64,000 nt of DNA from Spinacia oleracea (Eukaryota; Streptophyta; Magnoliopsida; Caryophyllales; Amaranthaceae): positions 65,340,398 to 65,404,397 of the forward strand of contig NC_079487.1 in the NCBI RefSeq assembly GCF_020520425.1. The letters are read 5' to 3'. Each line of letters opens with the position of its first letter. Position 1 is the stretch's first letter. Under the pieces are notes generated by a model. It saw only the letters and a list, made by a program, of their open reading frames with translations. It did no database searches and had not been told where the DNA came from. The translations under genes and the position numbers were made by a program. Positions 25,045 to 36,211 of the stretch are shown piece after piece.

Positions 25045-26635
25045 AGATCCTTGCTTGTCCCTAAGCAAGAAAATCATCGATAAATACAAGACCAACTTCA
25101 CCCCCACCATATTTCAAAATGAAAAACATAATTCAAAGCAAAATCTAACGAGCATGCATCAATGTCAACCAATCAAATCCACCCTACCACAAATCCTCCC
25201 TAACAATCGTTACGCAAAGCGAACCACAAGTGCACAATGGAATTCAAGACTAGTGCTCACACACTCATCACTCATTTATGTGGCGGATAAAAGATGTACC
25301 CGTTCGCTCTCCTCCCAACATATAAGTGAACAATGCCCTGCCAAACTCACAACACTCGTGTGTCTAGAAAAACATACACTCAACCTAGTAGTCGACTTGA
25401 AATATGTCATGCCATAACTTGCATTGATAAACAACTATTTTCACATAAGTACGACTCTATGCACAAAGGTCGGAAGGTCTTCAAAGCTTGTAATGTTAGG
25501 CTTAGGTAAGGGTGCGGTAAATTTGGGTATAATGTGAGCTTTAAAGCCTTGGCTTTGGGGAGCATAAATCCTAAAAACAACCGTGATCAATCAACATAAT
25601 GACCATAATCTCCCACTCAACCCATGACAAAACAACAAATAGCCAACACCATACTTTCTTGCCTTTTTTCACAATTGTAACCAATCACTCATAAGGATAT
25701 GAATTTGCAGAACTTGATTGAAACAACACTTTGAACTTTTTATGAGAGTAATAGATTTTTCTCTTTCTTTTCTTTTTCAATCTCTCTTTTTTTTTCTTTC
25801 TTTTTTAGCAACCTTCACATTTGTTTTGTTCTTTCATCTCTTTTCATTTTCAACTCATTTTCAACAACAAACATGATAAGACGAACTCCATTTTCAATAC
25901 CCACTTTGTGCTCAAAATGTAGCACACTACAACTCCCTCACCTCACTACTATTAGCTCCCCCAAGCTAGGCTTGGGACTAGTAACCAATGGGGTTTTTCA
26001 TGGGCTTGTAATATGGCTAGTCACCGAATAAAAGGGCACAAGCAACAACATGGGTAGAAAAGGAGGGGACAAATGTATCTAATTTCATCTGAAGGCTACT
26101 AAATAGAAAAATGCCTTCGTCCTCCACAATGTGCATGTATATGAGTCATAAAACACTACTAATAGTTGCAAATCAATACTCAAAATCAATGACACACCAG
26201 GAAGCTATCACACATCCTAACCAAATCAACTAGTTAAGCACCAAGTCCACAAATAGTTAGTCGGAGTTGACTCATGTTAAGGCATCAAAGCAATCGAATA
26301 TCAAATCATGGCTAACACATCTACATTGCCAACATCAAATACCAAGAATCAAAACAATTTTCGTTCAAGGGGCACAAGGAAGCATGATATTGTATTCATC
26401 GGAACGTATTTTTGTATTTTTTTTTTCAAAGCAATAAACTACTCTAGAAAACATTAAACACGCCAAAATAAACACACAAAAATAAGTAAATGCAAAAATA
26501 AAAGGAAAAACATACCTAATATGTACAAGTGAGTGAAACACCCCCCCAAGCTAAATCAGACAATGTCCTCATTGGCTCAAGGGGTATCATGAGGAAAGTG
26601 AGCAACCCGTGGCTTATTTGTCGTTGATTCGCAAA

Positions 26636-26935
26636 TCGCCCGATCGGACAGCAGATCGCCCGATCGGGCAGCAGATCGCTCGATCGGGAGAATTTCGAAC
26701 TTTTCGTTGAATCTGTGCGCGCCCGGTCGGGCGCACCTCGCCCGATCCGGATCGGGCGAAATGCAATGCCTTGTTTTATTGACTTTTCTCAGCCCAGAAT
26801 CCTTCCTTGACCTTTCTACGACGTCATCATCAACCGCCCGATCGGGCGGAATTTCGCCCGATCGGGCATTTCACTCGCCTTTTGTGTCGATCGGGCGCTC
26901 TTCGCCCGATCCGGGTCGGGCGAAATGCAAGCTGC
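26636..26935. repeat. GCCCGATCGGGC palindrome cluster, internal
   Basis: About nine perfect or near-perfect copies of CGCCCGATCGGGCG and CGCCCGATCCGGATCGGGCG within 300 bp of non-coding internal sequence, the same motifs as in the LTRs. Confidence 0.9.
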
Positions 26936-27231
26936 TCCGTTTGGCTTTGATTCAACTTTTTCGAGCTTGGGGCCTTAGACCTGCATAACATTAAACACCA
27001 AAACCGTAAAATACACTCATCTCGCCTCTCCAATACCAAGGACTACACTGAATCACACACTTGATCAAAAATTATACTAAAACACACAAAACGAAAGCAT
27101 AAAGTACACTACGGAAAGCAATAAATGGATAGTTAAGTACTCATCCCCTATTAGATTGGTGTAATGTCCCCATTACACAATCTCAGTTTATGCACAGACA
27201 ACGAAAGGAAGGGGATGAGAGCCACGACAAC

Positions 27232-28908
27232 TCATCGAATGGGGGCACCAAAGATGGTGCCATCTGGTGTCAAATCAATTGCCTTGGATGAGCTATGTGG
27301 CGCGGGGGGTGACAGACCACGACCCCTATCATGAATGCGATGCCCACCGTTCACCGAACTTTCGGCCTTTCGGGTCTCAGCATCATCAAATCGTGCTTCC
27401 CTTCGAACCCATGCCGAAGAGTTCATACTCCGATTACCTCCACCTGCAAAACAATTTGAAACATGCTCTTTTTCCGAAGGATTGTTGGAGTTAGTATGAG
27501 TCAATTTAGTATTAAAATAATCATTAGAAACATTGACTCCAAAACATGACTCCTCTACCATAGGGCTCTTAGCAACATGGGTTAAATTGAAAGTAACCTT
27601 GTCATCCCCCACATTTAAGGTCAGCTTGCCATTCTTGACATCTATGATTGCCCCCACAGTGTGTAGGAAAGGTCGACCTAAAATAATAGGGATCTGCCTG
27701 TCCTCTTCCATGTCCAACACAACAAAATCAACAGGGATAAAAAATTTACCTACTCTAACAGGCACATCTTCTAGAACACATAGGGGGTATCTTACAGATC
27801 GATCGGTCATTTGCAGAGTTATATTGGTAACTTTTAAATCACCCATGTTCAATTTAGTACAGACAGACAAGGGCATGACACTAACACTGGCACCTAAATC
27901 ACATAAGGCTTTGTCAATAAAAAGGTTGCCAATATTACACGGGATAGAGAAACTCCCGGGGTCCTTCAACTTGGGTGGAGACTTATTTTGTAGTAAGGCA
28001 CTACACTCTTCAGTAAATGCAATAGTCTCCACCTCACTAAATGCTCTCTTCCTAGTCAAGATGTCTTTCATGTATTTAGCATATGCAGGTATTTGAGTAA
28101 TTAATTCAGTGAAAGGGACCGTTACCTGCAGATTCTTTACCACTTCTAAGAACTTACCAAACTGCTTGTCTAGCTTGTTCTTTAGCTGACGATGAGGGAA
28201 GGGAAGTTTGATAGGTGGAACTTGTATCTCAACTTTCTTCTCAACCCTTGTGTCAGCTTCCTTCTCTTTGACCACATTCTCACTTTCTCTTGGCACAGCA
28301 CCACTTACAGATACTTCAACCCCTTCCTCTATAGTCATAGGTGGCCCATCATACTCATATCCACTCCGCAAAGTGACAGCATTTACAGACTCTCTGGTCA
28401 CAGGCTGTGAAGGGAGTTGACCCTTGGGTCTCTCTGCGAGAGTAGTAGCCATTTGTGCCAACTGTTTATCCATGATCTTGTTATGAGCGGTGAGGGCATC
28501 GATTTTGGCATCCTTTTCGCTCAGAGACTTCTGCAATTCTAACATCATATTCCGCATCTCAACAAGCATGGGATCAGGCTGTGTGGGTTGAGGCTGTGGA
28601 GGAAAGCCAGGTGGTCCACTAGGCTGCGGGTTGTAGTTACTTCGCGGTTGGTAGGGCTGCTGTGGTGGTGGTTGGTAAGGTTGTTGTGGTGGTGGAGGGT
28701 GTTGAATCTGGTGGGGGTTCTGAACATTAGTACTCCTATATGATAATAGGGGGTTGTTTTTATACCCCTCATTGTATGAGTTGGAGTACGGATTGTTCTG
28801 CTTGTAGGCCTGGAATGCATTGCATTGTTCAATAGAGCTCCTACATTTCGGTGCATAATGACCTTGCATCCCACAACTATTACAGACATTGGCCAACTGA
28901 GCACTCAT
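27232..28908 (-). CDS. Gag zinc-knuckle and retropepsin region of the Athila derivative
   Basis: 558 codons in an open frame, the downstream part of a gag-pro polyprotein whose upstream part is broken (29202-29885). Near the start is a zinc knuckle, CNSC-GMQG-HYAP-KC. A Pro/Gln-rich linker and a coiled stretch follow, then the aspartic protease near residues 335-435: CDLGASVSVMP (active-site DLGA), FVVLDMEED and IILGRPFLHT. This order is typical of Athila/Tat polyproteins. About 70 residues after the protease the frame loses family similarity and stops at 27232, where reverse transcriptase would be expected; that loss makes it non-autonomous. The ATG at 28908 is only the first Met after the last break; the frame runs upstream without one. 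Confidence 0.82.
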   Translation of the reverse strand: MSAQLANVCNSCGMQGHYAPKCRSSIEQCNAFQAYKQNNPYSNSYNEGYKNNPLLSYRSTNVQNPHQIQHPPPPQQPYQPPPQQPYQPRSNYNPQPSGPPGFPPQPQPTQPDPMLVEMRNMMLELQKSLSEKDAKIDALTAHNKIMDKQLAQMATTLAERPKGQLPSQPVTRESVNAVTLRSGYEYDGPPMTIEEGVEVSVSGAVPRESENVVKEKEADTRVEKKVEIQVPPIKLPFPHRQLKNKLDKQFGKFLEVVKNLQVTVPFTELITQIPAYAKYMKDILTRKRAFSEVETIAFTEECSALLQNKSPPKLKDPGSFSIPCNIGNLFIDKALCDLGASVSVMPLSVCTKLNMGDLKVTNITLQMTDRSVRYPLCVLEDVPVRVGKFFIPVDFVVLDMEEDRQIPIILGRPFLHTVGAIIDVKNGKLTLNVGDDKVTFNLTHVAKSPMVEESCFGVNVSNDYFNTKLTHTNSNNPSEKEHVSNCFAGGGNRSMNSSAWVRREARFDDAETRKAESSVNGGHRIHDRGRGLSPPAPHSSSKAIDLTPDGTIFGAPIR

Positions 28909-29885
28909 TGCGGCGACACTAGCTTGTTGGGTGGCTTGGGAAGATGCGTTTTCATATTATCCAGCTTGTGATGTAGGGCAGTTAGCTGAGCAGTAAGCTA
29001 TTCAATAGAGTTCATCTCATGCTTAACACTACGATCGGCAAAACCTCTAGGATTCCCATATTGGGCACTATGGATGGCTATCTCCTCAATCACCTCTAAA
29101 GCTCTAGGAACCTCCAGTTGCATAAATCTCCCACTGGCAGCTGAATCCAAAAGACACCAAGACTCATTACCCAGACCATTATAGAACTGCTGAACCAGGA
29201 ACTAGTCCTCCAAACCATGGTGTGGGCACTCTCTTTGCAAGTCCTTGAATCTTTCCCAAACCTCGAACAAACTCTCATCTTCTTGTTGAGAGATACCTAA
29301 TACCTCTCCCCTTAGACGAGCTGTCTTCTCAGGTGGGAAATATTTAACATAGAATGCAAGGGCCAAAGAATTCCAATCGGTGATTTTCATAGTTGCGCGG
29401 TTGAGACTATTAATCCATAGCCTTGCCTTCCCACTCAATGAAAATGGAAAGAGTATCTCCATAGTCTGCTCCGGTGTTAAATTCTTTTGCTTAATGGTGG
29501 CACAATACTGAATGAAAGACTGAATATGGAGATTAGGATCTTCACCCTTTTCCCCACCGAATTGGTGTCTCTCGATCATGTTTATCAGTTGGGGTTCGAT
29601 CTTGAAATTCTCGACCGCAATGGGAGGCATGATTGCCTTGGGGAGCATAGACAGACTTGGTTTAGAGTAGTCTGTAAGCCTTGGCACAAGTGGGGGTGGC
29701 GGTGGTGGTGCTTGGTCACCCATCTCTGAATCTGTATGGAATAGATTGCTAATCAGATAGTCGGATTCAGAGTCAGAATAGTCTCTCAACTGTATAACGA
29801 ATCTACGCCGTCTATGAAAGGTCCGTTCAGGTTCAGGATCGAACGAAGTCAGATCGCTGGTATGGACAGTCATGGGCATAAACAA
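28909..29885 (-). pseudogene. Broken N-terminal gag of the Athila derivative
   Basis: An open frame of 227 codons (29885-29202) holds the Gag core: MIERHQFGGEKGEDPNLHIQ, then LFPFSLSGKARLWINSL, FYVKYFPPEKTARLRGE and FEVWERFKDL. It ends at a TAG inside the domain (CCHGLED then stop region, near 29202). Beyond it the same frame continues recognisably but meets at least one more stop (near 29000) and a frame change before joining the zinc-knuckle frame at 28908. Full-length Gag could not be made from this copy. Confidence 0.8.
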
Positions 29886-29995
29886 GCAAAAACTAGAAAA
29901 TAGTCGTGAGATCCGGTCTCAAGGAACGGGAGTCCCTTGAGAAGTAACAAACAATAATCTAGAAAAACAATTAATAACAGAAAATAAAACCGTTG

Positions 29996-30012
29996 CCCCG
30001 GCAACGGCGCCA
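29996..30012 (-). other. Primer binding site, tRNA-Asp
   Basis: Minus-strand TGGCGCCGTTGCCGGGG, five bases inside the 5' LTR, is complementary to the 3' end of plant tRNA-Asp(GUC). This primer is usual for Athila and Tat elements. Confidence 0.92.
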
Positions 30013-30017
30013 AAATT

Positions 30018-31463
30018 TGACAGGCTAAATCGTACTCCTATCAAAGATAAGCCTAACGTTCACCAACTAAAAATATAGCAAGGGAAGCAGGGATCGTATC
30101 CACAGGGAAACAAGTGTTCTTTCTACTATTAAATTACTAATCTAGACTACTAGTAACAAGAGTTTGAATTGGGTTGTGTATTAAACTAAAGCAAATAATC
30201 AAATCGGAAAATAACAATATTAAAGGAATCTAGGGCAGCGGTTCACCATAAATGCAGACCGGGATTGGACAACGAACAATGACAATCAATTAACAATCAT
30301 AACTAGGAAAACATGCATCTCTCGAATCTTATGAATTCCTTAGGATAGAACAACTAGCGGGCTCTCGCTACGTACTAGAAATAATTCCTATCTAATAGGC
30401 ACAGACCAAAAACATCAGATTTTTACCTCTCGGCGCATAATCCAAGGTTAATCAAACTCAAATCAAAATAGTCCGGCCGAACAGAATTGACGAGCAATAA
30501 TAATAAGCTATAGAAATTATAATCAATCAATCAATAATCAAGTCCACATATAATCCCAATCATGCATTCATAGATCCCCTAAACCCTAGAAATTAAACTA
30601 CTCACTCATGATAATAAATAACAAAGCAATTAGCATAATGGAAAACATGATTAAAGCAACAAAATAAATTAAGGTAGGAAATAATACCGAATTGAAGAAC
30701 AAATAAAATAATAAAGCTTGGATCTTTACTTGAAATTAAAAACTAAGTATTTGAATAATTGGAGAGAAAACTAGAAATAAACTAAGTATTGAAAACTAGA
30801 ATAGTAGATGTCACTAAAAATATGAGGGGCTAGTATTTATAGTTTGCCCAAAATAGAGCCCAAAATCGGAAATAAAAACTCGCGAAATACGCTGGAGGTT
30901 GGCGTCGCCCGATCGGGCGATGTGCTCGATAGTCGGCCAAGATCGGGCGGTTGCAAAATGCCCAGAACAGCGCCCCGAATGACCGCCCGATCCGGATCGG
31001 GCGAAGCCCGCCCGATCGGGCGCGTGTTGAAACTGCACGATCCTCTATCTTCAAAACGTCATATCTCTTTCGTTATTCGTCGGAATCAGGCAAGTGACCA
31101 CTTGTTGGAAAGCTATTGAAGTCTAGAATCCAACCCAATTGGAAGTACATCATTTGGAGTTGTAGAACTTGATTTATTCTTAAAGTAGTGGACTATAGTC
31201 ATTTTTGTACTTCCTTCGTTATTCGCTTTGCTTCAAAACTCTTCAAACTTAATGTTTGTGCTCTCGAAAGTACATAATCTCTTGTATTGATTCAAATGAG
31301 TAGGAAATGCACAAAAATATGCTAATTCCTACAATGATGAACCTGAAACTACAAACACACTACAAGGAGCACATTAGTACTAAAAATCGCTTCGAAGAGC
31401 TCATTTGAGATAAAAAAGTACTAAGGGACGGGGGTAAAAACTCTATATAAAGCACACATATCA
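30018..31463 (-). repeat. 5' LTR of the Athila derivative
   Basis: 1446 bp. It lacks about 19 bp between two palindromes that are present in the other LTR. Confidence 0.92.
30907..31025. repeat. GCCCGATCGGGC palindrome cluster, 5' LTR
   Basis: Two perfect 12-bp palindromes and one 18-bp form; a pair seen in the 3' LTR has collapsed here to GGCCAAGATCGGGC. Confidence 0.88.
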
Positions 31464-31468
31464 CAGCC
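31464..31468. repeat. Target site duplication CAGCC (right)
   Basis: Exact match to 23560-23564, re-entering the host Athila LTR. Confidence 0.92.
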
Positions 31469-31689
31469 CCGGTCTGCCTATTTTCCAACCACCACAGCTG
31501 ACAGCACTGACAACACCCCTGCTCTCCTTCACCATTCTACACCAACGTGCAGCCACGCAAGGCAAACACCACCTCACCACCTTCGCACAATAGCACCGCA
31601 AACAACAAAATGCAGCAAACAACATCAATTGCAAGACCAAATTCAGAGAAAAATTGCAACAAAATACAGAGCAAAAATAGAGTATATTG

Positions 31690-31826
31690 GTTCGTTCGAA
31701 ACCGTATCGAGTTCGACCGAACCGAAGATTTAGAGTTCCTGTAAGTATGAGGTTCGCTCAAACCATCGAGGAGTTCGTCCGAACAGCAATCAAGTTCGCC
31801 CGAACCTTTTTCAGGTTCGGCCGAAC
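31690..31826. repeat. GTTCGNNCGAAC palindrome cluster
   Basis: Copies near 31690, at 31711, 31773, 31794 and 31815, the last three exactly 21 bp apart; a degenerate copy lies near 31751. They are in the host Athila LTR, just right of the insertion. Confidence 0.85.
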
Positions 31827-32230
31827 ATTTCACCGCTCAAATTTGTACGGAATTAATGAAAGTCACGTGCTGGCTTGCCTTGGTGTTTGTTGGTGGCCTC
31901 GGTACACCGCCGTACTGTTCGAAACTGACGGTTGCGATTGATTGATGGGCGTGAAGCAATTGGGCCGTTTGATTGAGGGCTGGGATTATATGTTGATGAT
32001 TGATGATGAACGGTTATGATCGAGATGATGATTAACGTTGATGGTGGAGGATTGATGATGATTGACGGTTAGATGGTGAAGAGTTGCGAGGGAGGAGAGC
32101 GCATCAGCGAAAGAGGGGATTGAAACCCCATTTTAGAGGAGTACGAAGAAGATGACCAAAAGGAGACAAAGGAAATTAGGGGGTCTGATTGGTTTTGAAT
32201 AAAAAAAAAAGCTACGGTGGGCTTTTTGGT

Positions 32231-32508
32231 CGCAATTTAGAAGGTGTACCATGGTGCACATAGAGCATGGCACACCTTAAGAACACTAATATATAATTGA
32301 AAGAACATCCGGTTACGAGAAAAGAGCATGAGTATTTTTTTATTTAGGTTTTTAATAAATAGTAAAATAATATATTATTTTTATAACAAAAAAGTGAAAT
32401 ATTATATCGCATGTTCTTTTGCCGTAGTGTCATGTTCTTTTGCTTATGCACATATGTTCTTTTGGTGTACCATGCTCTATGTGCACCGTGGTCCATAGTC
32501 CACGGATT
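32231..32508. mobile_element. MITE with ~40-bp inverted ends and 10-bp duplication
   Basis: GCTTTTTGGT occurs on both sides (32221-32230 and 32509-32518). Inside, CGGTGCACATAGAGCATGG-type sequence near each end is inverted relative to the other, with few mismatches. A 9-11 bp duplication suggests a Mutator-like MITE, but the outermost ~20 bases of the two ends match poorly. Confidence 0.65.
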
Positions 32509-33676
32509 GCTTTTTGGTTGGGTTTTCTTTTGTTTTACTCTCTTTTTTTTCTTTACTTTTTACTTTCTCCTCTTTTTAATTTCTCCTCTTTTTAATTAAT
32601 TCTCTTTTCTTTGTTTTATTTTCTTGGATGAATATATTTCTCCCTTTTTAATTTCTTATTATTAGTTTTTGAGCATATATACTCCCTTTATTATATAGTT
32701 TTGGGGAACCAATGTAAATACTTAGAACATTTTTAGGGTTTTAGTTTAGTTTCTAGAGAGAGAAAAGTGAGAAATAATCAATGAAAAATTGGGGCTTTTG
32801 AATTCAAGTGTGGCAATTTTGTTCAAGATTTCCACCATTAATCAATGAGAAATTTCTTACTCTCTCTCCTCATTTATTTCTTTATTTATTGTTTTCATTT
32901 ATTTGTTTAATTAGTTTAATTGTTCATGTTTAGTTTAATTATCCATGTTTAGATTAGTTATTGTTATTGTTTAGAATCATGTTTTTAGTTGTTAATTTCT
33001 ATAAATTTTGTGTTTTTATGATTATGGAGTAGTTTATTGATTAGGGTTTGGTGAAAACTCAACATTGATTGGTTTGGGTGTTTGTGATTAGAAATTAGGG
33101 ATTTTCATGATTAAATTATTACATGTTTAAGCATTTCCGATACATATATGTTGCATTTAACTTGATCAATTAAGTGTTTCATGATTGCTTGGAGTAGTTT
33201 AGTTGGGTTGGAAAGGGATTAAAGACCTAAACTTGACTATTTGGTTGAATTGTGACTTTGATTTACCCCGGGTATGATAGGGTAGAACGGGAGTTCATCC
33301 TTGATGCTTAGGGAAATTGCTCGCAAGTCGGGAGATAGTTGGAACTATTTGTGAATTCAACGCTTATCATGTAGTGCTTGTGAATCTTCCCCGTTTTCAA
33401 TTCTTTTATGTCCATTCCATGATTTGTTGTTGTTTGACCCATTCCCTAATCTCGTTTACTTTTGGTTTCTTAGTTTAGTTTAATTAGTTTTAGTCTATTA
33501 GGATTTTGCAAAACCCCGTTTCGACCTAGCTTGTTGTTCGATTAGCATAAATTAACGCACCTTAGTCCTTGTGGATTCCGACCCTTGCTTACCGCTTTAC
33601 TTGTGTTTAGTGGTTAGTTTAGGTAATTTGTTTGATTAGGAGAGACTAGTAACGACCTTGTTTTCTACCTCGATCA

Positions 33677-34399
33677 GTGACCACGTCAGCATTGGCTTAT
33701 TCCACACCTCTTAACCTCCTAGCTTATGGCGCAGATCTTCTCGGGTTCCGTCTCTCTTTGACTTTTCCTTCATTAGATCGTTCTGTTTCTTCTACTTGAG
33801 TTGTTGGCTCAATTGGGTCTGACTTTACTGTCGCACCTTTGTTAGTTTAGGGCCCTTGGCCTACTATATACCATTGCAAAGGGTAGTTTAAAATGTGTAC
33901 AACATGATTAATTAAAAAATCAAAGGAAAAATTTATGAGAATATGTCAATCTTTGGGCCATCTATTAAAAATAAGTCATGTTTTTTATTATATTTTAATA
34001 CATCTAACTTTAGCACCCATCGAATTTAAACAAGTTAAGTGACCAATGACCAGTACTACATTATATTTTGGTGGTTTTTATTGTATTTCAAGCTTATTTT
34101 TGTCATATTTTTTATAATTATTTTGAGGCTAATTTTTTTAATATAAATTTTTTAGTATATTTTCTCGAAAAGAGTATCAAAAATCCATCTCAAAAAAATA
34201 TTTTTTTAATAAAAGTGTCCAATTATCATATCGAATAATGTGTTAAAAAGTTACACCGAAAATTGTGTCAAAAATTCTTTGAAAAGCCTGTCAATTTTGT
34301 TTAAAAAAAGTGACATGTTATGTAATCTGCAACAACAAGTCATAAAATGGTGTGAATTGTTTACCTTTAAAAAAATTGTTGTGACTTATTTAAAATTAA
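33677..34399. other. Unannotated AT-rich sequence
   Basis: Between the inferred Athila LTR end and the first Helitron. No gene, repeat ends or regulatory site recognised. Confidence 0.5.
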
Positions 34400-35333
34400 C
34401 TAGGTTAGGTCCCGTGCAACGCACGTATTACTAAAATACTAAATAAAAGACTTGTGATATTAGGAAAACGTGAAAGTAAAAAGAATATATGCAAAAGTTT
34501 GAATTCATAGTGTATAAAATAAATATCCAAATAAGCTAAATATGCATATTAGTACAATACGGAGTACAAAGTTACGGATTATATGGTTGTATACTTACCA
34601 CTTATTATTATTTTAATTAACATCCGTACTCACCGTGTATTATTTTTAGACTAACATTAGAAATCAATTCTTCAATATTATATAAATTAATTAAAAAGTT
34701 ATAAGAATACATAAATAAAATCAAATTGTAAAGGAGAAAATAATATTGATTCATTTTTCTTCCAATAATATATCATGTACTACGTAGTTACATTTATGGT
34801 TGTGAGAAACAATTCCCCTGACTTTCATTGATTGTGTATTGTCAGTATATATACAAACTATTTGTTGTACAATAGCGTGATACTCTGTATGAGGCTATTA
34901 ATTAGGAATCTAATTAATACATAATATTTACAAAACAACTGCATATTCTATCAATGGTAATTCAATTATATTTTTATTTCATTTTTTGTCTTAGTTTCCT
35001 AAAAAAATGCAAAGTAAAATCTTTTAAAAAAGTTTAAAAAATATATTTTGGCGGGAAAAAATCGCACCAGGAAATGACACGTGTCATTCCTGGTGTCTAT
35101 TTTAGTATATAGTAATAGATAGATTAATACATAATATTTACAAAATAACCGAATATTCTATCAATGGTAATTCAATTATATTTTGTATTTCATTTTTTTT
35201 ATCTTAGTTTCCTAAAAAAATGCAAAGTAAAATATTTTAAAAAAAGTTTAAAAAATATATTTTGGCGGGAAAAAATCGCACCAGGAAATGACACGTGTAA
35301 TTACTGGTGTCTCTTTTAGAATATAGTAATAGA
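34400..35333 (-). mobile_element. Short non-autonomous Helitron with duplicated 5' end
   Basis: Read on the minus strand it starts A|TCTATTACTATAT and ends in a GTGCGTTGCAC hairpin followed by CTAG|T at 34400. No coding capacity; Rep/helicase would come in trans. The 5' portion is present twice in tandem. Confidence 0.75.
34913..35333. repeat. Tandem duplication of ~210 bp
   Basis: Copies at 34913-35122 and 35123-35333 share ATTAATACATAATATTTAC, the GGCGGGAAAAAATCGCACC block, the ACACGTGT motif and the Helitron 5' end, with few differences. Confidence 0.88.
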
Positions 35334-35424
35334 TAATAGATAGATAGATAATAGATAGATAAGTGCTAAAATTTAACTTATTCAAATATAATCAAAAGCA
35401 TAACTTATATTTAATAAATAGAAA

Positions 35425-35470
35425 CTAGTGTGTGGCCCGGGCGATGCTCCGATTGCTACACTGAATAGTT
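35425..35470 (-). mobile_element. Isolated Helitron-like 3' end
   Basis: CTAGTGTGTGGCCCGGGCGA on the plus strand is the reverse of a GC hairpin plus CTAG|T end. The hairpin is decayed and I found no matching 5' end. The rest of 35334-35835 shows nothing recognisable. Confidence 0.45.
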
Positions 35471-35960
35471 AAAATTTTAGATTTTCTTTAAGCTCAATAT
35501 TTAATAAAATACATGTATACTATAAAGTGAAAAGTATTCATCTAGGTCGCCAACTACACAAACACACTACGTCGTTTATCATGAGAAATAATTTTTTTTT
35601 TCAATTACATCATCTTACAATTTGTATAATTTGCTTTCTAGTGGAACTAAGTGATTCAAATTAATAAACACCAAATTAGATATATGCAACCATGCAAAAC
35701 ATTTATGATTTATGTAGTTGATACTTATGAGACTTATGACATCACGTTCATTCATGGTTGTCATAATTCTTATTATTATTATTTTTCTAAAATAGTCAAT
35801 AGAAAATAAATCATAACACATATAAAGGCTTGAACTTGATTTACTATTCCTGTAACAGTGAGATTACTATAATGCCCCTTATTTTCCTAAGTTTTACGTT
35901 CAGCCTTTTTCCCCAACCAGTTGCCACGTTCGCCTGATTTTTTTCCTCTTTCTCTTTGCT

Positions 35961-36111
35961 TTGTTTGAGATCCTCCATTCCTCCTCCTCCCTTCGCGTCA
36001 AGAGTCATGACCACCCATCAGTTTCCTCGGTTTCTGTTTATCCGATCAAAATGTTTCGTCGGCCTCTACTCCTCTGTCGTGATTCCGGCATCAAGACCTC
36101 TCTCATAAGGT
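35961..36111 (+). pseudogene. Exon-like fragment, unrecognised
   Basis: Pyrimidine-rich sequence, then ATG at 36051 and MFRRPLLLCRDSGIKTSLIR ending at a plausible donor (AAG|GTTTCC). It looks like a first exon with 5' leader, perhaps organelle-targeted because basic and hydrophobic. No family recognised. Confidence 0.35.
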
Positions 36112-36211
36112 TTCCCTCTATCTCTAACTCTTCTTTTTCATCCTTTATTTGATTTAGGGTTCCTCCATTTTGTTTAATTGTTGATGAATTTGTGAAAAGA
36201 TATGCGGAAAG

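Larger units (their letters stand above)
23565..31463 (-). mobile_element. Athila-derived non-autonomous element with gag and protease only
   Basis: 7899 bp with TGACAGG...ATATCA LTRs of 1466 bp (23565-25030) and 1446 bp (30018-31463), CAGCC duplications, a tRNA-Asp primer site and the polypurine tract AGCTTGGGGGAGTT. Gag and protease lie on the minus strand; reverse transcriptase and integrase are missing. About 2.2 kb of non-coding sequence (25031-27231) repeats the CCCCCAAGCT motif near 25958 and 26543. The LTRs differ by scattered substitutions and small indels, so it is older than the gag-only element. Confidence 0.9.
22983..33676 (+). mobile_element. Athila-like 3' LTR, split by two later insertions
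   Basis: Starts TGATGAGTGACATTTATG after the polypurine tract and probably ends CTACCTCGATCA at 33676. Without the element at 23565-31463 and one CAGCC copy it is about 2.8 kb. It also contains a MITE at 32231-32508 and a cluster of GTTCGNNCGAAC palindromes near 31690-31826. The right end is inferred. Confidence 0.65.

Noticed and set aside
27533-28096. 187-codon plus-strand frame
   Set aside because: Lies opposite the retropepsin frame; a shadow of it.
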